A stretch of DNA of 64,000 bases from Ahniella affigens (GCF_003015185.1 NZ_CP027860.1:3710501-3774500); one strand, 5' to 3'; counted from the first letter of the stretch, positions 1 through 9,251 are shown. Made by a program: numbers and translations. The notes: generated by a model not told the origin, from the sequence alone.

Positions 1-413
1 CCACCGCTTTGATCAGCGAAGCCTATCTCCGCTTCGTCCACTCCGATTCGCAGTTCAACGATCGCAAGCACTTCTTTGCGACCGCGACCAAAGCGATGCG
101 GCAAATCCTGCTTGACTATGCGCGTATGCAAGTGGCACAGAAGCGCGGCGCGGGGGTCGAGCATGAATCACTGGACGCCGCGCTCGACACACCGAGCGCG
201 CAGCTGAAGATCGACGAGATTCTCGCGGTCGACAAAGCGTTGGAACAGCTCCGACTGATCATGCCGCGCGCCGCAAAAGTCGTGGAGTTGCGGTACTTCG
301 GCGGTCTCGATGATCAGGAAGCCGGCGAGGCACTCGGCGTTGAGGAAAGCACGGTGCGCCGCGACTGGCTCAAGGCGCGCGCGTGGCTACTCATGCATCT
401 GGGCGGTGCCTGA
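1..413 (+). CDS. ECF-type RNA polymerase sigma factor, C-terminal part (5' end outside window)
   Basis: The frame is open from the left edge, so the start codon lies outside; about 136 residues are visible. They begin inside region 2 (TALISEAYLRF, then a segment rich in aromatic and basic residues) and continue through a region 4 helix-turn-helix (ELRYFGGLDDQEAGEALGV, then ESTVRRDW), which binds the -35 element. This is the pattern of the ECF sigma family common in Lysobacterales. The stop TGA overlaps the ATG of the kinase gene by one base (TGATG), so the two are translationally coupled. No anti-sigma gene follows, so the kinase is the likely partner (inference). Family call is secure; target promoters are unknown. 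Confidence 0.88.
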   Translation, partial: TALISEAYLRFVHSDSQFNDRKHFFATATKAMRQILLDYARMQVAQKRGAGVEHESLDAALDTPSAQLKIDEILAVDKALEQLRLIMPRAAKVVELRYFGGLDDQEAGEALGVEESTVRRDWLKARAWLLMHLGGA

Positions 414-1660
414 TGGCCGGTGACGATCGCGCCCTGCCCTCCGGCATCTCCGAAGACGAGTTGGATCGTCTGTTGGACTTGCCGGCCGGCATGCGGCCCG
501 CAGCGATCGAAACCCTGGCACGCGGCAATTCTGGCAAGGCCGCCACACTGAAGCGCTGGTTGCGCGCGATTGATGCCTCCGAAGGATTCCTCGACAACAG
601 TGGTCGTCACCGCTTGCCACTGGCGCCTGGTCGCGCGGTAGCGCGCTGGCGCATTCTCGACAATTTGGGCGAGGGCGGCTTCAGTTCGGTCTATCGCGTC
701 GAACGCAATGATGGCGCGTACGAACAACTGGGCGCATTGAAAGTCCTCCGCTCGGGTCAGGAGTCCGAGCATTGGCAGATTGCGCATGAGCGCCGGCTGC
801 TGTCCCGGCTCAACCACCCGAACATTGCACGACTGCTGGACGGCGGCGTGTCCAAGGAAGGCGTGTCGTTTCTCGTCACCGAATTGATTCAAGGCCAGTC
901 GTTGCAGCACTGGCGCACCGCGCAGCAGCCAGACTTGAAGCGCCGCATGCGCATCATGGTGCAACTCTGCGAAGCAGTCGCGGCGGCACATGCCCAGTTG
1001 ATTGTGCATGGCGATCTGAAACCCGCCAACGTGTTGATCGATGCAAAGGATCAAGTCCATCTCATCGACTTCGGCGTCTCTCGCCTGATCGCCGCCTGGG
1101 GCAATCAGGACGCCAAGCAGCGTGCGTTCACGCCCGCCTTTGCGGCGCCAGAGCTACTGAAAGGCGGCAGCGCTGGCACGTCGACCGATGTGTTTGCGCT
1201 CGGCCTGCTGCTCTATTGGCTGTTGCTCGGCCACCTGCCGCCATCGAGGCGAACGGACAACACGCATGACCTGCTTGAACAACCGGATTCAGAGCAGATT
1301 CGGGCGCCGAGCCTTGATCCCGACGTCGGCACGATACGGCCGGCGCTGAAGGGCGAGTTGGACGCCATCGTACTGGCTTGTCTGCATCCGAATCCGACCC
1401 GCCGCTACGCCGACGTCCAGTCGTTGCTCTTTGACCTGCGCGCGTGGCAACACGGCATGCCCGTCAGTGCCCTGCCCTGGACGCGAACATACCTGCTACG
1501 TCGATTCGTTGGGCGGCATCCTTGGGCAGTGCTCGGCGCGAGCCTGATTCTGCTATTGATCGTGGCGCTGTTGCTCGACAATTTGGCGTTGCGCCGCGCC
1601 TTGCAGGCAAAGACGCCACCAGCGCCAGCACCAACCCTCAAGATGATTGTTCCGAAGTGA
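413..1660 (+). CDS. Membrane-anchored serine/threonine protein kinase without sensor repeats
   Basis: This is a 415-residue Hanks-type kinase. Seen: glycine loop GEGGFSSVY (about 86-94), ATP lysine K110 in ALKVL, catalytic loop HGDLKPAN (199-206), metal-binding DFG (219-221) and an APE-like motif. The catalytic loop has HGD rather than HRD, so it is a non-RD kinase. One hydrophobic helix lies near residues 375-393, followed by only about 20 proline-rich residues, so there is no TPR or external sensor domain, unlike the other two kinases here. About 70 residues precede the kinase fold. The ATG at 413 overlaps the sigma stop; a GTG 30 bases upstream is possible but would lie inside the sigma gene. 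Probable role: phosphorylation of the co-encoded sigma factor (inference). Confidence 0.88.
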   Translation: MAGDDRALPSGISEDELDRLLDLPAGMRPAAIETLARGNSGKAATLKRWLRAIDASEGFLDNSGRHRLPLAPGRAVARWRILDNLGEGGFSSVYRVERNDGAYEQLGALKVLRSGQESEHWQIAHERRLLSRLNHPNIARLLDGGVSKEGVSFLVTELIQGQSLQHWRTAQQPDLKRRMRIMVQLCEAVAAAHAQLIVHGDLKPANVLIDAKDQVHLIDFGVSRLIAAWGNQDAKQRAFTPAFAAPELLKGGSAGTSTDVFALGLLLYWLLLGHLPPSRRTDNTHDLLEQPDSEQIRAPSLDPDVGTIRPALKGELDAIVLACLHPNPTRRYADVQSLLFDLRAWQHGMPVSALPWTRTYLLRRFVGRHPWAVLGASLILLLIVALLLDNLALRRALQAKTPPAPAPTLKMIVPK

Positions 1661-1681
1661 TGCGACGGGCAGCGCGCACGC

Positions 1682-2572
1682 TCACAACTCGCAGCGTCTT
1701 GCCAGTTCCACGAAGCACTGCACCTGTGGGTCTTGCAGCCAGATCGTCGGAATGAAAATACCCGACTGGATCGCCTGAATGGGCTCGCTGATGGGAATGA
1801 CCTTGAGCGCCTTGCCCGCCGTGGCCCGACCGCAGGGCAACAACGGCAGAACAGACACTCCGAGACCGGCCTCGATCATTTGCAAAATGATCGCCGTCGT
1901 CGTTGCCTGCATGCCAATCCTGGGTTGCACTTCGGCCGCGTGAAATGCTTCTAGGACATGTTGTCGGCCGGTTGAGCCCGGCTCGAACAGAATCAGGCTT
2001 TCGTTCGCGAGATCGGCGAGGCTGATCACCGAGGCGCTGGCCAGCGCGTGGTGATCGGGCACTACCAGAAACCAGTTCATGTCGAACCAGTGCCGATACT
2101 CGACCTGCTCCGGAAATTCGACCGGAGCCGAAAGCCCCAGCGAACACTCATCGGCTTGCAGCATCGCCCCGAGAATCTGCTGCTCGGTGCGCACACTCAC
2201 GCGAACGCGACTGTTCGGCTGGAGTCGCCGATAGGCTGGTAGCAAGTCGATCAGCAGATACGACGCGAGATAGTGCGAGGCGAACACGCGCAACGCGCCC
2301 GGGTCCGATGGTCCGTTGAGTGATTCCTCGAACAGTCGCTGCTGGTTGATCAACCCCGGCGCACGCTGCAGAAACCGGCGGCCCGCAACGGTTGGTTCGA
2401 TCCGGTGCGTGCTGCCGCTGACAAACCGGAACAAACGTGCGCCGAGTTCCTGCTCGATCGCGCGCAATTGCGCGACCACCGCATCCAGGTGCTCACCGGT
2501 GCTCTGCACGGTCGACTCCAGCGAGCCGCTGCGTAGCAGATTCAACATCATGGTCAGCGCGTCACGATTCAC
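1682..2572 (-). CDS. LysR-type transcriptional regulator
   Basis: A 296-residue protein with the LysR layout: an N-terminal winged helix-turn-helix (about 1-60, with the typical ELGARLFRF element), a linker, and a periplasmic-binding-like effector domain (about 90-290) containing GLGVSVLPLL, a usual LysR C-terminal signature. The start is a GTG giving MNRDALTMM, which aligns with normal LysR N-termini; two in-frame ATGs seven and eight codons later are alternatives. The helix-turn-helix is unusually divergent (LLRSGSLESTVQSTG). The gene lies 85 bp downstream of the aldehyde reductase gene on the same strand and may be cotranscribed with it. Effector unknown. Confidence 0.85.
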   Translation of the reverse strand: MNRDALTMMLNLLRSGSLESTVQSTGEHLDAVVAQLRAIEQELGARLFRFVSGSTHRIEPTVAGRRFLQRAPGLINQQRLFEESLNGPSDPGALRVFASHYLASYLLIDLLPAYRRLQPNSRVRVSVRTEQQILGAMLQADECSLGLSAPVEFPEQVEYRHWFDMNWFLVVPDHHALASASVISLADLANESLILFEPGSTGRQHVLEAFHAAEVQPRIGMQATTTAIILQMIEAGLGVSVLPLLPCGRATAGKALKVIPISEPIQAIQSGIFIPTIWLQDPQVQCFVELARRCEL

Positions 2573-2657
2573 AAGGGCAACAAGAACTGAGTGGGATCAG
2601 GTGCAGTGTAACGGGCTTGCCGGCGGTTGCCAGAACACGTTGCAACCGCGCTGATAA

Positions 2658-3731
2658 CTATGACTCGAAATCGGCATCCAACACGATGCGGTAACGTGCC
2701 TTGCCAGCCTGGAGACGGGCGATGGCTTCGGGTAGTGCACGCATCGGCAGATGCTCCACCATGGGCACGATGCGGTGGCGGGCCGAGAACGCCAGCATTT
2801 CCAGCATCTCGCCCGGGCTGCCGATCGCCGAGGAACCGACTGCCGCGCCCACATCCATCAGCAGATCTGCGGAGAAGCCCAGCGGCCGCGTATTAGCCCC
2901 TAACACATGCAAACGACCAGCTGGCGCGAGTGCGGCCGCGTAAGGCTCCAGATCGATCTCGCCGCCAGTGCAAACGAGAATCAAGTCAAATGGACCAGCG
3001 GTTCGAATCGAACCTGCATCGAGCCCGCTCGGCAGCACGCGCTGCGCGCCAAACTCGTGGATCTGCGCCAGATCGCCTTCGGCATCGACAAACGCCGTGA
3101 CCGCACAGCCGAAGCGCTGCAGAAACTGGATGGCGAGATGTCCCAGGCCGCCGACGCCGACGACCGCAGTCCGATGGACAGGCTGCGCGTAACGCCGAAT
3201 CGGGCTGAACACTGTGATGCCCGCACAGAACAGCGGCGCCACATCGGCGGCTGGCAACGTATCGGGTATCGGAAACGCCCAGGTCCACTGCGTGCGAACC
3301 TTGGCCGCAAAACCACCGCGCCCCTGCACGAGCAAGCGCTGGCGATCAGGGCAATACTGCAACTGGCCACTTCGGCAAGCGTTGCAGCACAGGCACGAAC
3401 CGCTGTTCCAACCCAGACCGACCCGTTGCCCTGGCACAAGCCCGCGCGCCGACGCGCCCACTCGGGTCACCCGACCAACCACCTCATGACCCGCGACAAA
3501 CGGAAAACGCGTGAGACCCCATTCGTTGTGCCACATCGCCAAGTCCGAACGGCAGAGTCCACAATGCTCAACCGCCACTTCGACTTGGTCTGCGGCGAGC
3601 GGTCCGAGATCGATCCATTGCACGTTCATGGGCGCGCCTGGCCCGGCGGCAACGTAGGCTTGCGTCATGTCCAACTCGCGTGGCTCGGGTCTGCGGATGG
3701 GTTGCAACCCGGTCGTGTCGGTGTCGTTCAT
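2658..3731 (-). CDS. ahr: Zinc-dependent NADPH aldehyde reductase / alcohol dehydrogenase (Ahr/YahK type)
   Basis: A 357-residue medium-chain dehydrogenase. Catalytic zinc ligands C57 (HCGLCRSDL), H82 (GHEVVG) and C169 (FCAGITV); structural zinc ligands C113, C116, C119 and C127; NADP(H)-binding GVGGLG at 192-197. The motifs HNEWG and FCAGITVFSP and the ending KARYRIVLDADF closely match E. coli Ahr (YjgB), a broad aldehyde reductase. The ATG at 3731 is preceded by GAGGGG; longer open reading upstream has no ribosome site. About 20 extra residues precede the usual family start (DMTQAYVAA), so a start there is possible. Cytosolic; physiological aldehyde unknown. Confidence 0.85.
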   Translation of the reverse strand: MNDTDTTGLQPIRRPEPRELDMTQAYVAAGPGAPMNVQWIDLGPLAADQVEVAVEHCGLCRSDLAMWHNEWGLTRFPFVAGHEVVGRVTRVGASARGLVPGQRVGLGWNSGSCLCCNACRSGQLQYCPDRQRLLVQGRGGFAAKVRTQWTWAFPIPDTLPAADVAPLFCAGITVFSPIRRYAQPVHRTAVVGVGGLGHLAIQFLQRFGCAVTAFVDAEGDLAQIHEFGAQRVLPSGLDAGSIRTAGPFDLILVCTGGEIDLEPYAAALAPAGRLHVLGANTRPLGFSADLLMDVGAAVGSSAIGSPGEMLEMLAFSARHRIVPMVEHLPMRALPEAIARLQAGKARYRIVLDADFES

Positions 3732-3999
3732 GTGACCCCTCAAAGTTGCCAGGCCGGTACAGCGCGCCAGCCCACGTTGGCCCGGACCTCGTGGTCTCCT
3801 GTCCAGACTAGGAAGCCTGACTGAGGTGGGGATGGCGCGCCGAAGACAAGGCGCTCGGAGGCCGATCGGAACGTGCTCTTGGATGGAGTCGGATTCGCGA
3901 TCATGCCGGGCCCAATAGCCCTGTCTCTTCGGGGCAAACGCCAAAACCCTCGGAACTGTGCAGACAATCGTGTGCCAGGTTGCTACGTCGCATCAACTG

Positions 4000-5145
4000 T
4001 TACTCCGGACGCCGGTCGTCAAGCCGCATCTCTGGCCGTATCTCGCTGATCCAACGGCCGCCGAGCGCACCCGGTTTGACCTCAACCTGGACCGTCGACG
4101 CCACGCGCAACTGACTGGCAAGATTCGACGAAATACGAAGCTCCCGAATTTCAGGTGGGCAATCGCCATCAAGCTTCAAGATGTGCCGCGTACAGGTGCT
4201 ACGCCGATGTTTACCGCACTTATAGGTTTCCGACCGGACATGGGCCTTGAGCCCCGCATAAACGGTCGGCACGCCGGAATCGAAGTCGCGATTGAATTCG
4301 AAGATCAGCGCATGGCTACTCAGAATCGAGCCAAATAAGCCGATAGTCAGCAATTCGGCCAGGACACGGTACGCGCGGCTGCTTTGCTGCAACGTCTTCA
4401 GTGCCGCAAACGACAACCCCAGGCACAGCACGATTCCAGCGCCAACGGCTTGCAGCCAGAGCGAACCGGAATCGAGGTCCATGCGCGCGCTGCCGAGTCG
4501 CGCCAACCCGACCAGTCCAAATATCGCAAGGCCAGTGCTGAGCGCCAAAAACAATATCGCGCGGAATAGGAACGGGTCGCGGACAGCGGCTGATCCGACT
4601 TCCTGCTCGCGCAGGGCATCATCGAACTGCAAGAGCTGCATCACGATCGCATGTCGCGTCGTGGCATCGGGAATCGCCTGGCGTGAGCTCACGTCGATCC
4701 AGAGGCGACCACGAAATGCCGTCACGCGGACGAGCACGCCGCCCAACCCCGGCATTTGATTGCGCAGATCGAGCAGCGCTCGCCGCGCCGCGATGGATCG
4801 TCGCAACGCCTGTCCGACCCGCGGATCATCGGAATCAATGAAGAATGCCTGGTCGAAGGCCGAATCGCCGACCGTCTGCTCGGCACCAATGCCAAGGCTC
4901 GCGCCGAAGCGTTGCAACCAGCCCTCCTGCAGCAATCGGAACTGATACGCAGCCGGCGTCAGCACGCCGATCCGAAATCCGACGGGCTTGCCCTTGTGCT
5001 TGGATTCCTGCCACTGATACTCGTGCGTCCGACCTTCGGCATCAACGACGGCGACCGACTCGCCCACCCAGCCGGATTGCCGGCGCAGCCAGAACGATCC
5101 GATGACGGCGAGCGTCAGTGTCACCACGCCAAACAGAAACCACAT
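4000..5145 (-). CDS. Unknown membrane protein with a soluble domain between membrane segments
   Basis: A 381-residue protein that I do not recognise. An N-terminal hydrophobic segment (MWFLFGVVTLTLAVIGSF) is followed by a soluble stretch of about 175 residues, then three hydrophobic helices (FLFRAILFLALSTGLAIFGL, a second with AVGAGIVLCLGLSFAAL, a third with LLTIGLFGSILSSHALI), then a soluble C-terminal domain with four cysteines (KCGKHRRSTC, RHILKLDGDC) that could be disulfide-bonded. This layout resembles a small sensor or envelope protein, but I cannot assign a function. The ATG at 5145 has GGGAG upstream and is preferred over a GTG seven codons earlier. It follows rho on the same strand beyond a strong hairpin. 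Confidence 0.7.
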   Translation of the reverse strand: MWFLFGVVTLTLAVIGSFWLRRQSGWVGESVAVVDAEGRTHEYQWQESKHKGKPVGFRIGVLTPAAYQFRLLQEGWLQRFGASLGIGAEQTVGDSAFDQAFFIDSDDPRVGQALRRSIAARRALLDLRNQMPGLGGVLVRVTAFRGRLWIDVSSRQAIPDATTRHAIVMQLLQFDDALREQEVGSAAVRDPFLFRAILFLALSTGLAIFGLVGLARLGSARMDLDSGSLWLQAVGAGIVLCLGLSFAALKTLQQSSRAYRVLAELLTIGLFGSILSSHALIFEFNRDFDSGVPTVYAGLKAHVRSETYKCGKHRRSTCTRHILKLDGDCPPEIRELRISSNLASQLRVASTVQVEVKPGALGGRWISEIRPEMRLDDRRPE

Positions 5146-5281
5146 ACCCGCTCTCCCGACGGTCACGCATGCTGGTGATGCTCAGAGAAACGGCGGTCGT
5201 CCGCAAGGGTGACGATGCGTTTTCGGCTCGAACACATGGCGATGCACCGACATTCACGCATGCTGGAGGGTGCCGACCCAC

Positions 5282-5319
5282 CAACGCAACAAGGCGCCCG
5301 AAGGCGCCTTGTTGCGTTG
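5282..5319 (-). terminator. 17-bp perfect hairpin downstream of rho
   Basis: CAACGCAACAAGGCGCC (5282-5298), a CGAA loop and its exact reverse complement (5303-5319) form an uninterrupted 17-bp stem beginning 20 bases past the rho stop. There is no U-tract on either strand, so it may be a transcript-end or stability element rather than a classic intrinsic terminator. It separates rho from the next minus-strand gene. Confidence 0.65.
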
Positions 5320-5338
5320 ATCACTGAACCAGATCGAA

Positions 5339-7120
5339 TCAACCGCGCTTCATGAAGCGGAAGAACTCGTCGTTGGTCTTGGTGTCTTTCATCTTGTCGA
5401 GCAGGAATTCCACGGCCGCCAGTTCGTCCATCGGATGCAACAGCTTTCGGAGAATCCAGATCTTCTGCAACAGGTCTGGCGCGATCAGGAGCTCTTCGCG
5501 GCGAGTACCCGAGCGGTTGATATTGATGGCCGGATAGACGCGCTTTTCGGTGATGCGGCGGTCCATGTGCACTTCCATGTTGCCGGTGCCCTTGAACTCT
5601 TCGTAGATCACTTCGTCCATCTTCGAGCCCGTATCAACGAGCGCGGTGGCGAGAATCGTCAGCGAGCCACCTTCCTCGGCCTTGCGCGCGGCGCCGAAGA
5701 AGCGCTTCGGACGCTGCAAGGCGTTGGCATCGACACCGCCCGTCAGCACCTTGCCGGAAGCCGGCACGACGGTGTTGTAGGCGCGGGCCAGACGCGTGAT
5801 CGAGTCGAGCAGAATGACCACGTCCTTCTTGTGCTCGACCAGGCGCTTGGCGCGCTCGATCACCATTTCGGCTACTTGCACGTGACGTGCGGCTGGCTCG
5901 TCGAACGTCGAGCTGATGACTTCGGCACGCACCGAGCGCTGCATTTCGGTCACTTCTTCCGGACGTTCGTCGATCAGCAGAATGATCAGATGCACTTCCG
6001 GATGATTGTGCACGATGGCCTGCGCGATGTTCTGCAGCATCATCGTCTTACCGGCCTTCGGCGGCGACACGATCAGACCACGCTGACCTTTGCCGACCGG
6101 CGAAATCAGGTCGAGAATGCGACCCGTGATGTCTTCCGACGAGCCATTGCCGCGTTCAAGATGGAACGGCTCGCGCGGGAACAGCGGCGTCAGGTTTTCG
6201 AACAGCACCTTGCCGCGCGACGCTTCGGGCGGTTCGCCATTGATCTGGTCGACGTTGAACAGCGCAACGTAGCGTTCGCCGTCTTTCGGCGAGCGGATCT
6301 TGCCGGTGATGAAATCGCCGGTGCGCAGGTTGAAGCGGCGGATCTGGCTCGGGCTGACATAAATGTCGTCTGGACCAGCGAGATACGACGAATCAAAGGC
6401 GCGCAGGAAGCCGAAACCGTCCTGCAGGATTTCGAGCACGCCCTCAGCGTCGATACCCTCGCCTGTGCGCGTCAGAATTTTTAACAACGAGAACGTGATG
6501 TCCTGCTTTCGCTGACGGGCAATGCCTTCCTGAATACCGATGCGCTCGGCCAGATCGACCAGTTGCCCGGCATTCATCCGGCGCAGGTCGTTCAGGGTTT
6601 TCGGGGCATCGGAGGGGATGTTGTAGCTCGTCCGCGGCTGGAATTCGCGTTGCGGTGGGGCGTCGCTGCCTTCACCGGCGTCGCCACCACCTTCCATTTC
6701 GGCCCGCTCGCGCTCAATCCGTTCACGTCGGCGCTCAAAGCGACTCTTGCGACGATGGCGGTCGCGGCGTGGGCGATCACCGCCCTCTTGTCCGCCTTCG
6801 CCACCGTCCGCGCCACCTTCGGCACCATCGGGACCATCGCCGTCGCCGCCTTGGTCATTGCCGTCGGCCAAACCGTCGTTCGCGGGCGGAGGTGCCGCGG
6901 GCGCGCTGACGACGGGCGCTGGGGCTGGCGCCGGAGTTGGCGCGGGTATTGCGGCAGATGCCTGTGCCGCAGCGGCTGCAGCGGCAGCCTGAGCGTGTGC
7001 CGCTGCGCCTCGACGACGCGTTGGTTCAGCTGGAGGGGCATCTGGTTGGGATTCACCGCCGCTTTGCTGCGGCGAGTCAAGCACGTCGGTATCGCGCATC
7101 GGTGCGCTCTTTCGTTTCAT
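5339..7120 (-). CDS. rho: Transcription termination factor Rho, with long low-complexity N-terminal extension
   Basis: 593 residues against about 420 in E. coli. The extra length is N-terminal: an Ala/Pro stretch (about 38-80), an Asp/Gly/Glu-rich acidic stretch (about 82-115) and an Arg-rich basic stretch (about 116-145). Then come the Rho N-domain ([18 protein letters not shown], about 175), the RNA-binding OB fold ([14 protein letters not shown]), Walker A PPKAGKT, Walker [17 protein letters not shown] and the Q/R loop region up to the end FFRFMKRG. It is the hexameric RNA-dependent ATPase that ends transcripts. The ATG at 7120 has a poor ribosome site; an ATG seven codons later (7099) with AAAGAG upstream is a real alternative. 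Insertions and tails of this kind occur in Rho of several phyla. Confidence 0.97.
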   Translation of the reverse strand: MKRKSAPMRDTDVLDSPQQSGGESQPDAPPAEPTRRRGAAAHAQAAAAAAAAQASAAIPAPTPAPAPAPVVSAPAAPPPANDGLADGNDQGGDGDGPDGAEGGADGGEGGQEGGDRPRRDRHRRKSRFERRRERIERERAEMEGGGDAGEGSDAPPQREFQPRTSYNIPSDAPKTLNDLRRMNAGQLVDLAERIGIQEGIARQRKQDITFSLLKILTRTGEGIDAEGVLEILQDGFGFLRAFDSSYLAGPDDIYVSPSQIRRFNLRTGDFITGKIRSPKDGERYVALFNVDQINGEPPEASRGKVLFENLTPLFPREPFHLERGNGSSEDITGRILDLISPVGKGQRGLIVSPPKAGKTMMLQNIAQAIVHNHPEVHLIILLIDERPEEVTEMQRSVRAEVISSTFDEPAARHVQVAEMVIERAKRLVEHKKDVVILLDSITRLARAYNTVVPASGKVLTGGVDANALQRPKRFFGAARKAEEGGSLTILATALVDTGSKMDEVIYEEFKGTGNMEVHMDRRITEKRVYPAININRSGTRREELLIAPDLLQKIWILRKLLHPMDELAAVEFLLDKMKDTKTNDEFFRFMKRG

Positions 7121-7305
7121 GGGGATTCTTGTCTGGAGTTCTGACTTGGATCAGGACGTTTCGCCCTGATCAGGATGGCGGCGAGCACTGACGTCGCGTC
7201 GCCATGGTGGCCGCAGGGGGCGGCGCATCTGGTAGCGAACCATAGCAGGGTGAATCGACTGTCGTAAAGTGAGCAAAGTCGAGAGACAGCCAGAATCAGG
7301 CCCGG

Positions 7306-7311
7306 TACACT
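7306..7311 (+). promoter_or_regulatory. Candidate -10 box of the 6S RNA gene
   Basis: TACACT lies 7-8 bases before the predicted 5' end of 6S RNA. No good -35 hexamer was found at the right spacing, so the assignment rests on position. Confidence 0.45.
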
Positions 7312-7316
7312 ACCCC

Positions 7317-7505
7317 GGCACCGTTCTGCCGTGTTCGAGGGCCCTGGCTTCATTTGCCTTGTCCCATAATTCGACCTCGGGATCGTAGTGCCGGTTGGTG
7401 CGCAAGTCCGTCACGAGCGGAAAGCCTAAAGACCGGCGAGCCTTCCCACCTGATCCTAGGGATCAAGGTCGACGCCAGTGCTACGGCACGGCGGGCGGTG
7501 TTCTC
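7317..7505 (+). ncRNA. ssrS: 6S RNA (ssrS)
   Basis: This is a non-coding RNA of about 185-190 nt. Its 3' half matches E. coli 6S RNA block by block: CGGTTGGTG (7392-7400), GTCCGT, AAGCCTAAAG, CACCTGATCC then GGGATCAAGG (a hairpin), and a GGCGGG-rich 3' end. The ends close as a terminal stem: CACCG-TTCT-GCCGTG at 7319-7333 pairs with CACGGC-GGG-CGGTG at 7487-7500, and TTCTCTTTTT follows. 6S RNA mimics an open promoter and sequesters the sigma-70 holoenzyme in stationary phase. The usual neighbours zapA and the folate cyclo-ligase gene are absent; here it lies between rho and metK. Exact ends are estimated. Confidence 0.85.
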
Positions 7506-7672
7506 TTTTTAGCTGCGGTCGTTCACCGCAACGCGTGCTGCCATTGGCGCACCAAACGAGTCGATTCGCCGTCACCGAGATCATATTGCCCGTTCCGGGC
7601 AATCGGCGTCGTGCGCGGCCAATTGCGGTGGTTGATCAATTAAACAGACACCACCTGATCGAGAGACGCGCA
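7506..7672. other. Intergenic stretch between 6S RNA and the metK terminator
   Basis: No credible gene. It holds one short hairpin, TTGCCCG-TTC-CGGGCAA near 7580-7596, and an AT-rich patch. The hairpin has no T-tract and could help end the 6S precursor, but this is not established. Confidence 0.4.
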
Positions 7673-7674
7673 AC

Positions 7675-7703
7675 AAAAAACCGCCAGTTGGCTGGCGGTT
7701 TTT
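7675..7703 (-). terminator. Bidirectional intrinsic terminator of metK
   Basis: AAAAAA, then CCGCCAG-TTGG-CTGGCGG (7681-7698), then TTTTT. On the minus strand the stem is followed by six U, 30 bases past the metK stop. The plus-strand T-run lets it also stop transcription coming from 6S RNA. Confidence 0.9.
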
Positions 7704-7733
7704 CGCGACACACGTTGACTGCGCCGATGCAAA

Positions 7734-8942
7734 TTACAGCTTCGCGGCCTTCTTCAGTGCTTCGGCGCGATCGGTCTTTTCCCACGAGAACGCGGTGGCC
7801 TTGACCTTCTTGCCGGCGGCGTCGGTGTACTCGGCTTCGTAAGGCTTGCGACCAAAGTGACCGTAGCTCGCGGTAGCCTGATACACCGGGTGGATCAGGT
7901 CGAGCATCTTGATGATGCCGTACGGGCGCAGATCAAAGTGCGCGCGGATCAGCTTTTCGATCTGCGCGTCTTCGATCTTGCCGGTGCCAAACGTCGTCAC
8001 CGAAATCGAAGTCGGTTCGGCCACGCCAATCGCGTAGCTGACCTGAACTTCGCACTTGTCGGCGAGGCCCGCGGCGACGATGTTCTTGGCCACGTAACGC
8101 GCTGCGTACGCTGCCGAGCGGTCGACCTTCGACGGATCCTTGCCCGAGAACGCACCACCACCGTGACGAGCCATGCCGCCGTAGCTGTCGACGATGATCT
8201 TGCGACCCGTCAGACCGCAGTCGCCCACCGGGCCACCGATGACAAACTTGCCGGTCGGGTTGATGTGGAACTTGGTCTTTTTGTCGATCAGCTTGGCGGG
8301 CAGCACCGGCTTGATGATTTCTTCCATCACGCCTTCAACGAGGTGCTTCTGCTTGACGGTCTCGTCGTGTTGCGTCGACAGCACGATCGCGTCGATGCCG
8401 GCAATCTTGTTGCCGTCATAACGCAACGTGACCTGCGACTTGGCATCCGGGCGCAGCCAAGGCAGCGGCGAGTTCTTTTTCTTGCGAATCTTGGCCTGCT
8501 GCTCGACCAGACGGTGCGAGTAGTAAATCGGCGCCGGCATGAATTCCGGCGCTTCGTTGCAGGCATAGCCAAACATCAGGCCCTGGTCACCCGCGCCCTG
8601 CTCTTCCGGGCTCTTGCGGTCGACACCTTGGTTGATGTCCGGCGACTGCTTGCCGATCATGTTGATGATCGCGCACGTATGGCCATCGAAGCCGACGTTC
8701 GAGTTGTTGTAACCGATATCGTTGATCACCTTGCGTGCGAGCGACTCGATGTCGACCCAGGCATTCGTGGTGATCTCGCCCGCGACGATGGCCGCGCCGG
8801 TCTTGACCATCGTTTCGCAGGCCACGCGAGCGCGCTTGTCCTGGGCCAGAATGGCGTCCAGAACCGCATCGCTGATCTGGTCGGCGATTTTGTCCGGATG
8901 ACCTTCGGACACGGACTCGGAGGTAAACAGATAGCTCGACAT
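7734..8942 (-). CDS. metK: S-adenosylmethionine synthetase
   Basis: 402 residues, the normal length for this family in Lysobacterales. It makes S-adenosylmethionine from methionine and ATP in the cytosol. Seen: [17 protein letters not shown] (ATP and Mg binding), the signature [12 protein letters not shown], and the glycine-rich loop [16 protein letters not shown], all intact. The start [15 protein letters not shown] is set by family alignment, with AAGGA upstream; open reading continues upstream but is not conserved. The leader has an inverted repeat that could hide the ribosome site (reported separately). A strong terminator follows. Confidence 0.98.
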   Translation of the reverse strand: MSSYLFTSESVSEGHPDKIADQISDAVLDAILAQDKRARVACETMVKTGAAIVAGEITTNAWVDIESLARKVINDIGYNNSNVGFDGHTCAIINMIGKQSPDINQGVDRKSPEEQGAGDQGLMFGYACNEAPEFMPAPIYYSHRLVEQQAKIRKKKNSPLPWLRPDAKSQVTLRYDGNKIAGIDAIVLSTQHDETVKQKHLVEGVMEEIIKPVLPAKLIDKKTKFHINPTGKFVIGGPVGDCGLTGRKIIVDSYGGMARHGGGAFSGKDPSKVDRSAAYAARYVAKNIVAAGLADKCEVQVSYAIGVAEPTSISVTTFGTGKIEDAQIEKLIRAHFDLRPYGIIKMLDLIHPVYQATASYGHFGRKPYEAEYTDAAGKKVKATAFSWEKTDRAEALKKAAKL

Positions 8943-9251
8943 CGCTTTCGATATCCTTATATTCGGATGGAAGGATAAATTCAGGGCCGCGCATGATAGC
9001 GGGCTCGGGGCCCCGTGCAAGCAGTTTAGCAGCCGCCGTTCAGGTTCGCTTTGGGCGCGCTTCTCAGCCAGTACGCCGGACTCGGTTACAACTCGCTAGC
9101 GGCTAGCGCCCGATTTCATCTAACCCATTGGCGAACAAGCACTTTACCTGTCGTATCACAGGGAGCCGCGGCATCGCCTTGGCAATGACCAGCCTACAGA
9201 ACGTCGTCTTCCAAGTTGGCCCTTTTACAGAAACACCAAAGTCGACCCCGC
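8943..9251. other. Intergenic region between metK and the tRNA-Thr promoter
   Basis: About 300 bp without a credible gene. It holds the metK leader and presumably its promoter, plus a CGGGGCCCCG palindrome at 9006-9015. Nothing else recognisable was seen. Confidence 0.5.
8952..8977 (-). promoter_or_regulatory. Inverted repeat in the metK leader overlapping the ribosome binding site
   Basis: On the minus strand, TATCCTT (8977-8971) is followed 12 nt later by AAGGATA (8958-8952). The second arm contains the AAGGA ribosome site of metK. It could be an operator for a methionine-cycle repressor or an RNA hairpin that masks the ribosome site. I cannot assign it to a known regulator. Confidence 0.4.

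Noticed and set aside
5435-6484. Long open frame on the plus strand opposite rho
   Set aside because: It mirrors rho codon by codon, has the biased composition of a GC-rich antisense frame, and shows no motif or ribosome site.
7857-8978. 373-codon open frame opposite metK
   Set aside because: Antisense shadow of a strongly conserved gene; the composition (many Arg, His and Val) is typical of such frames.
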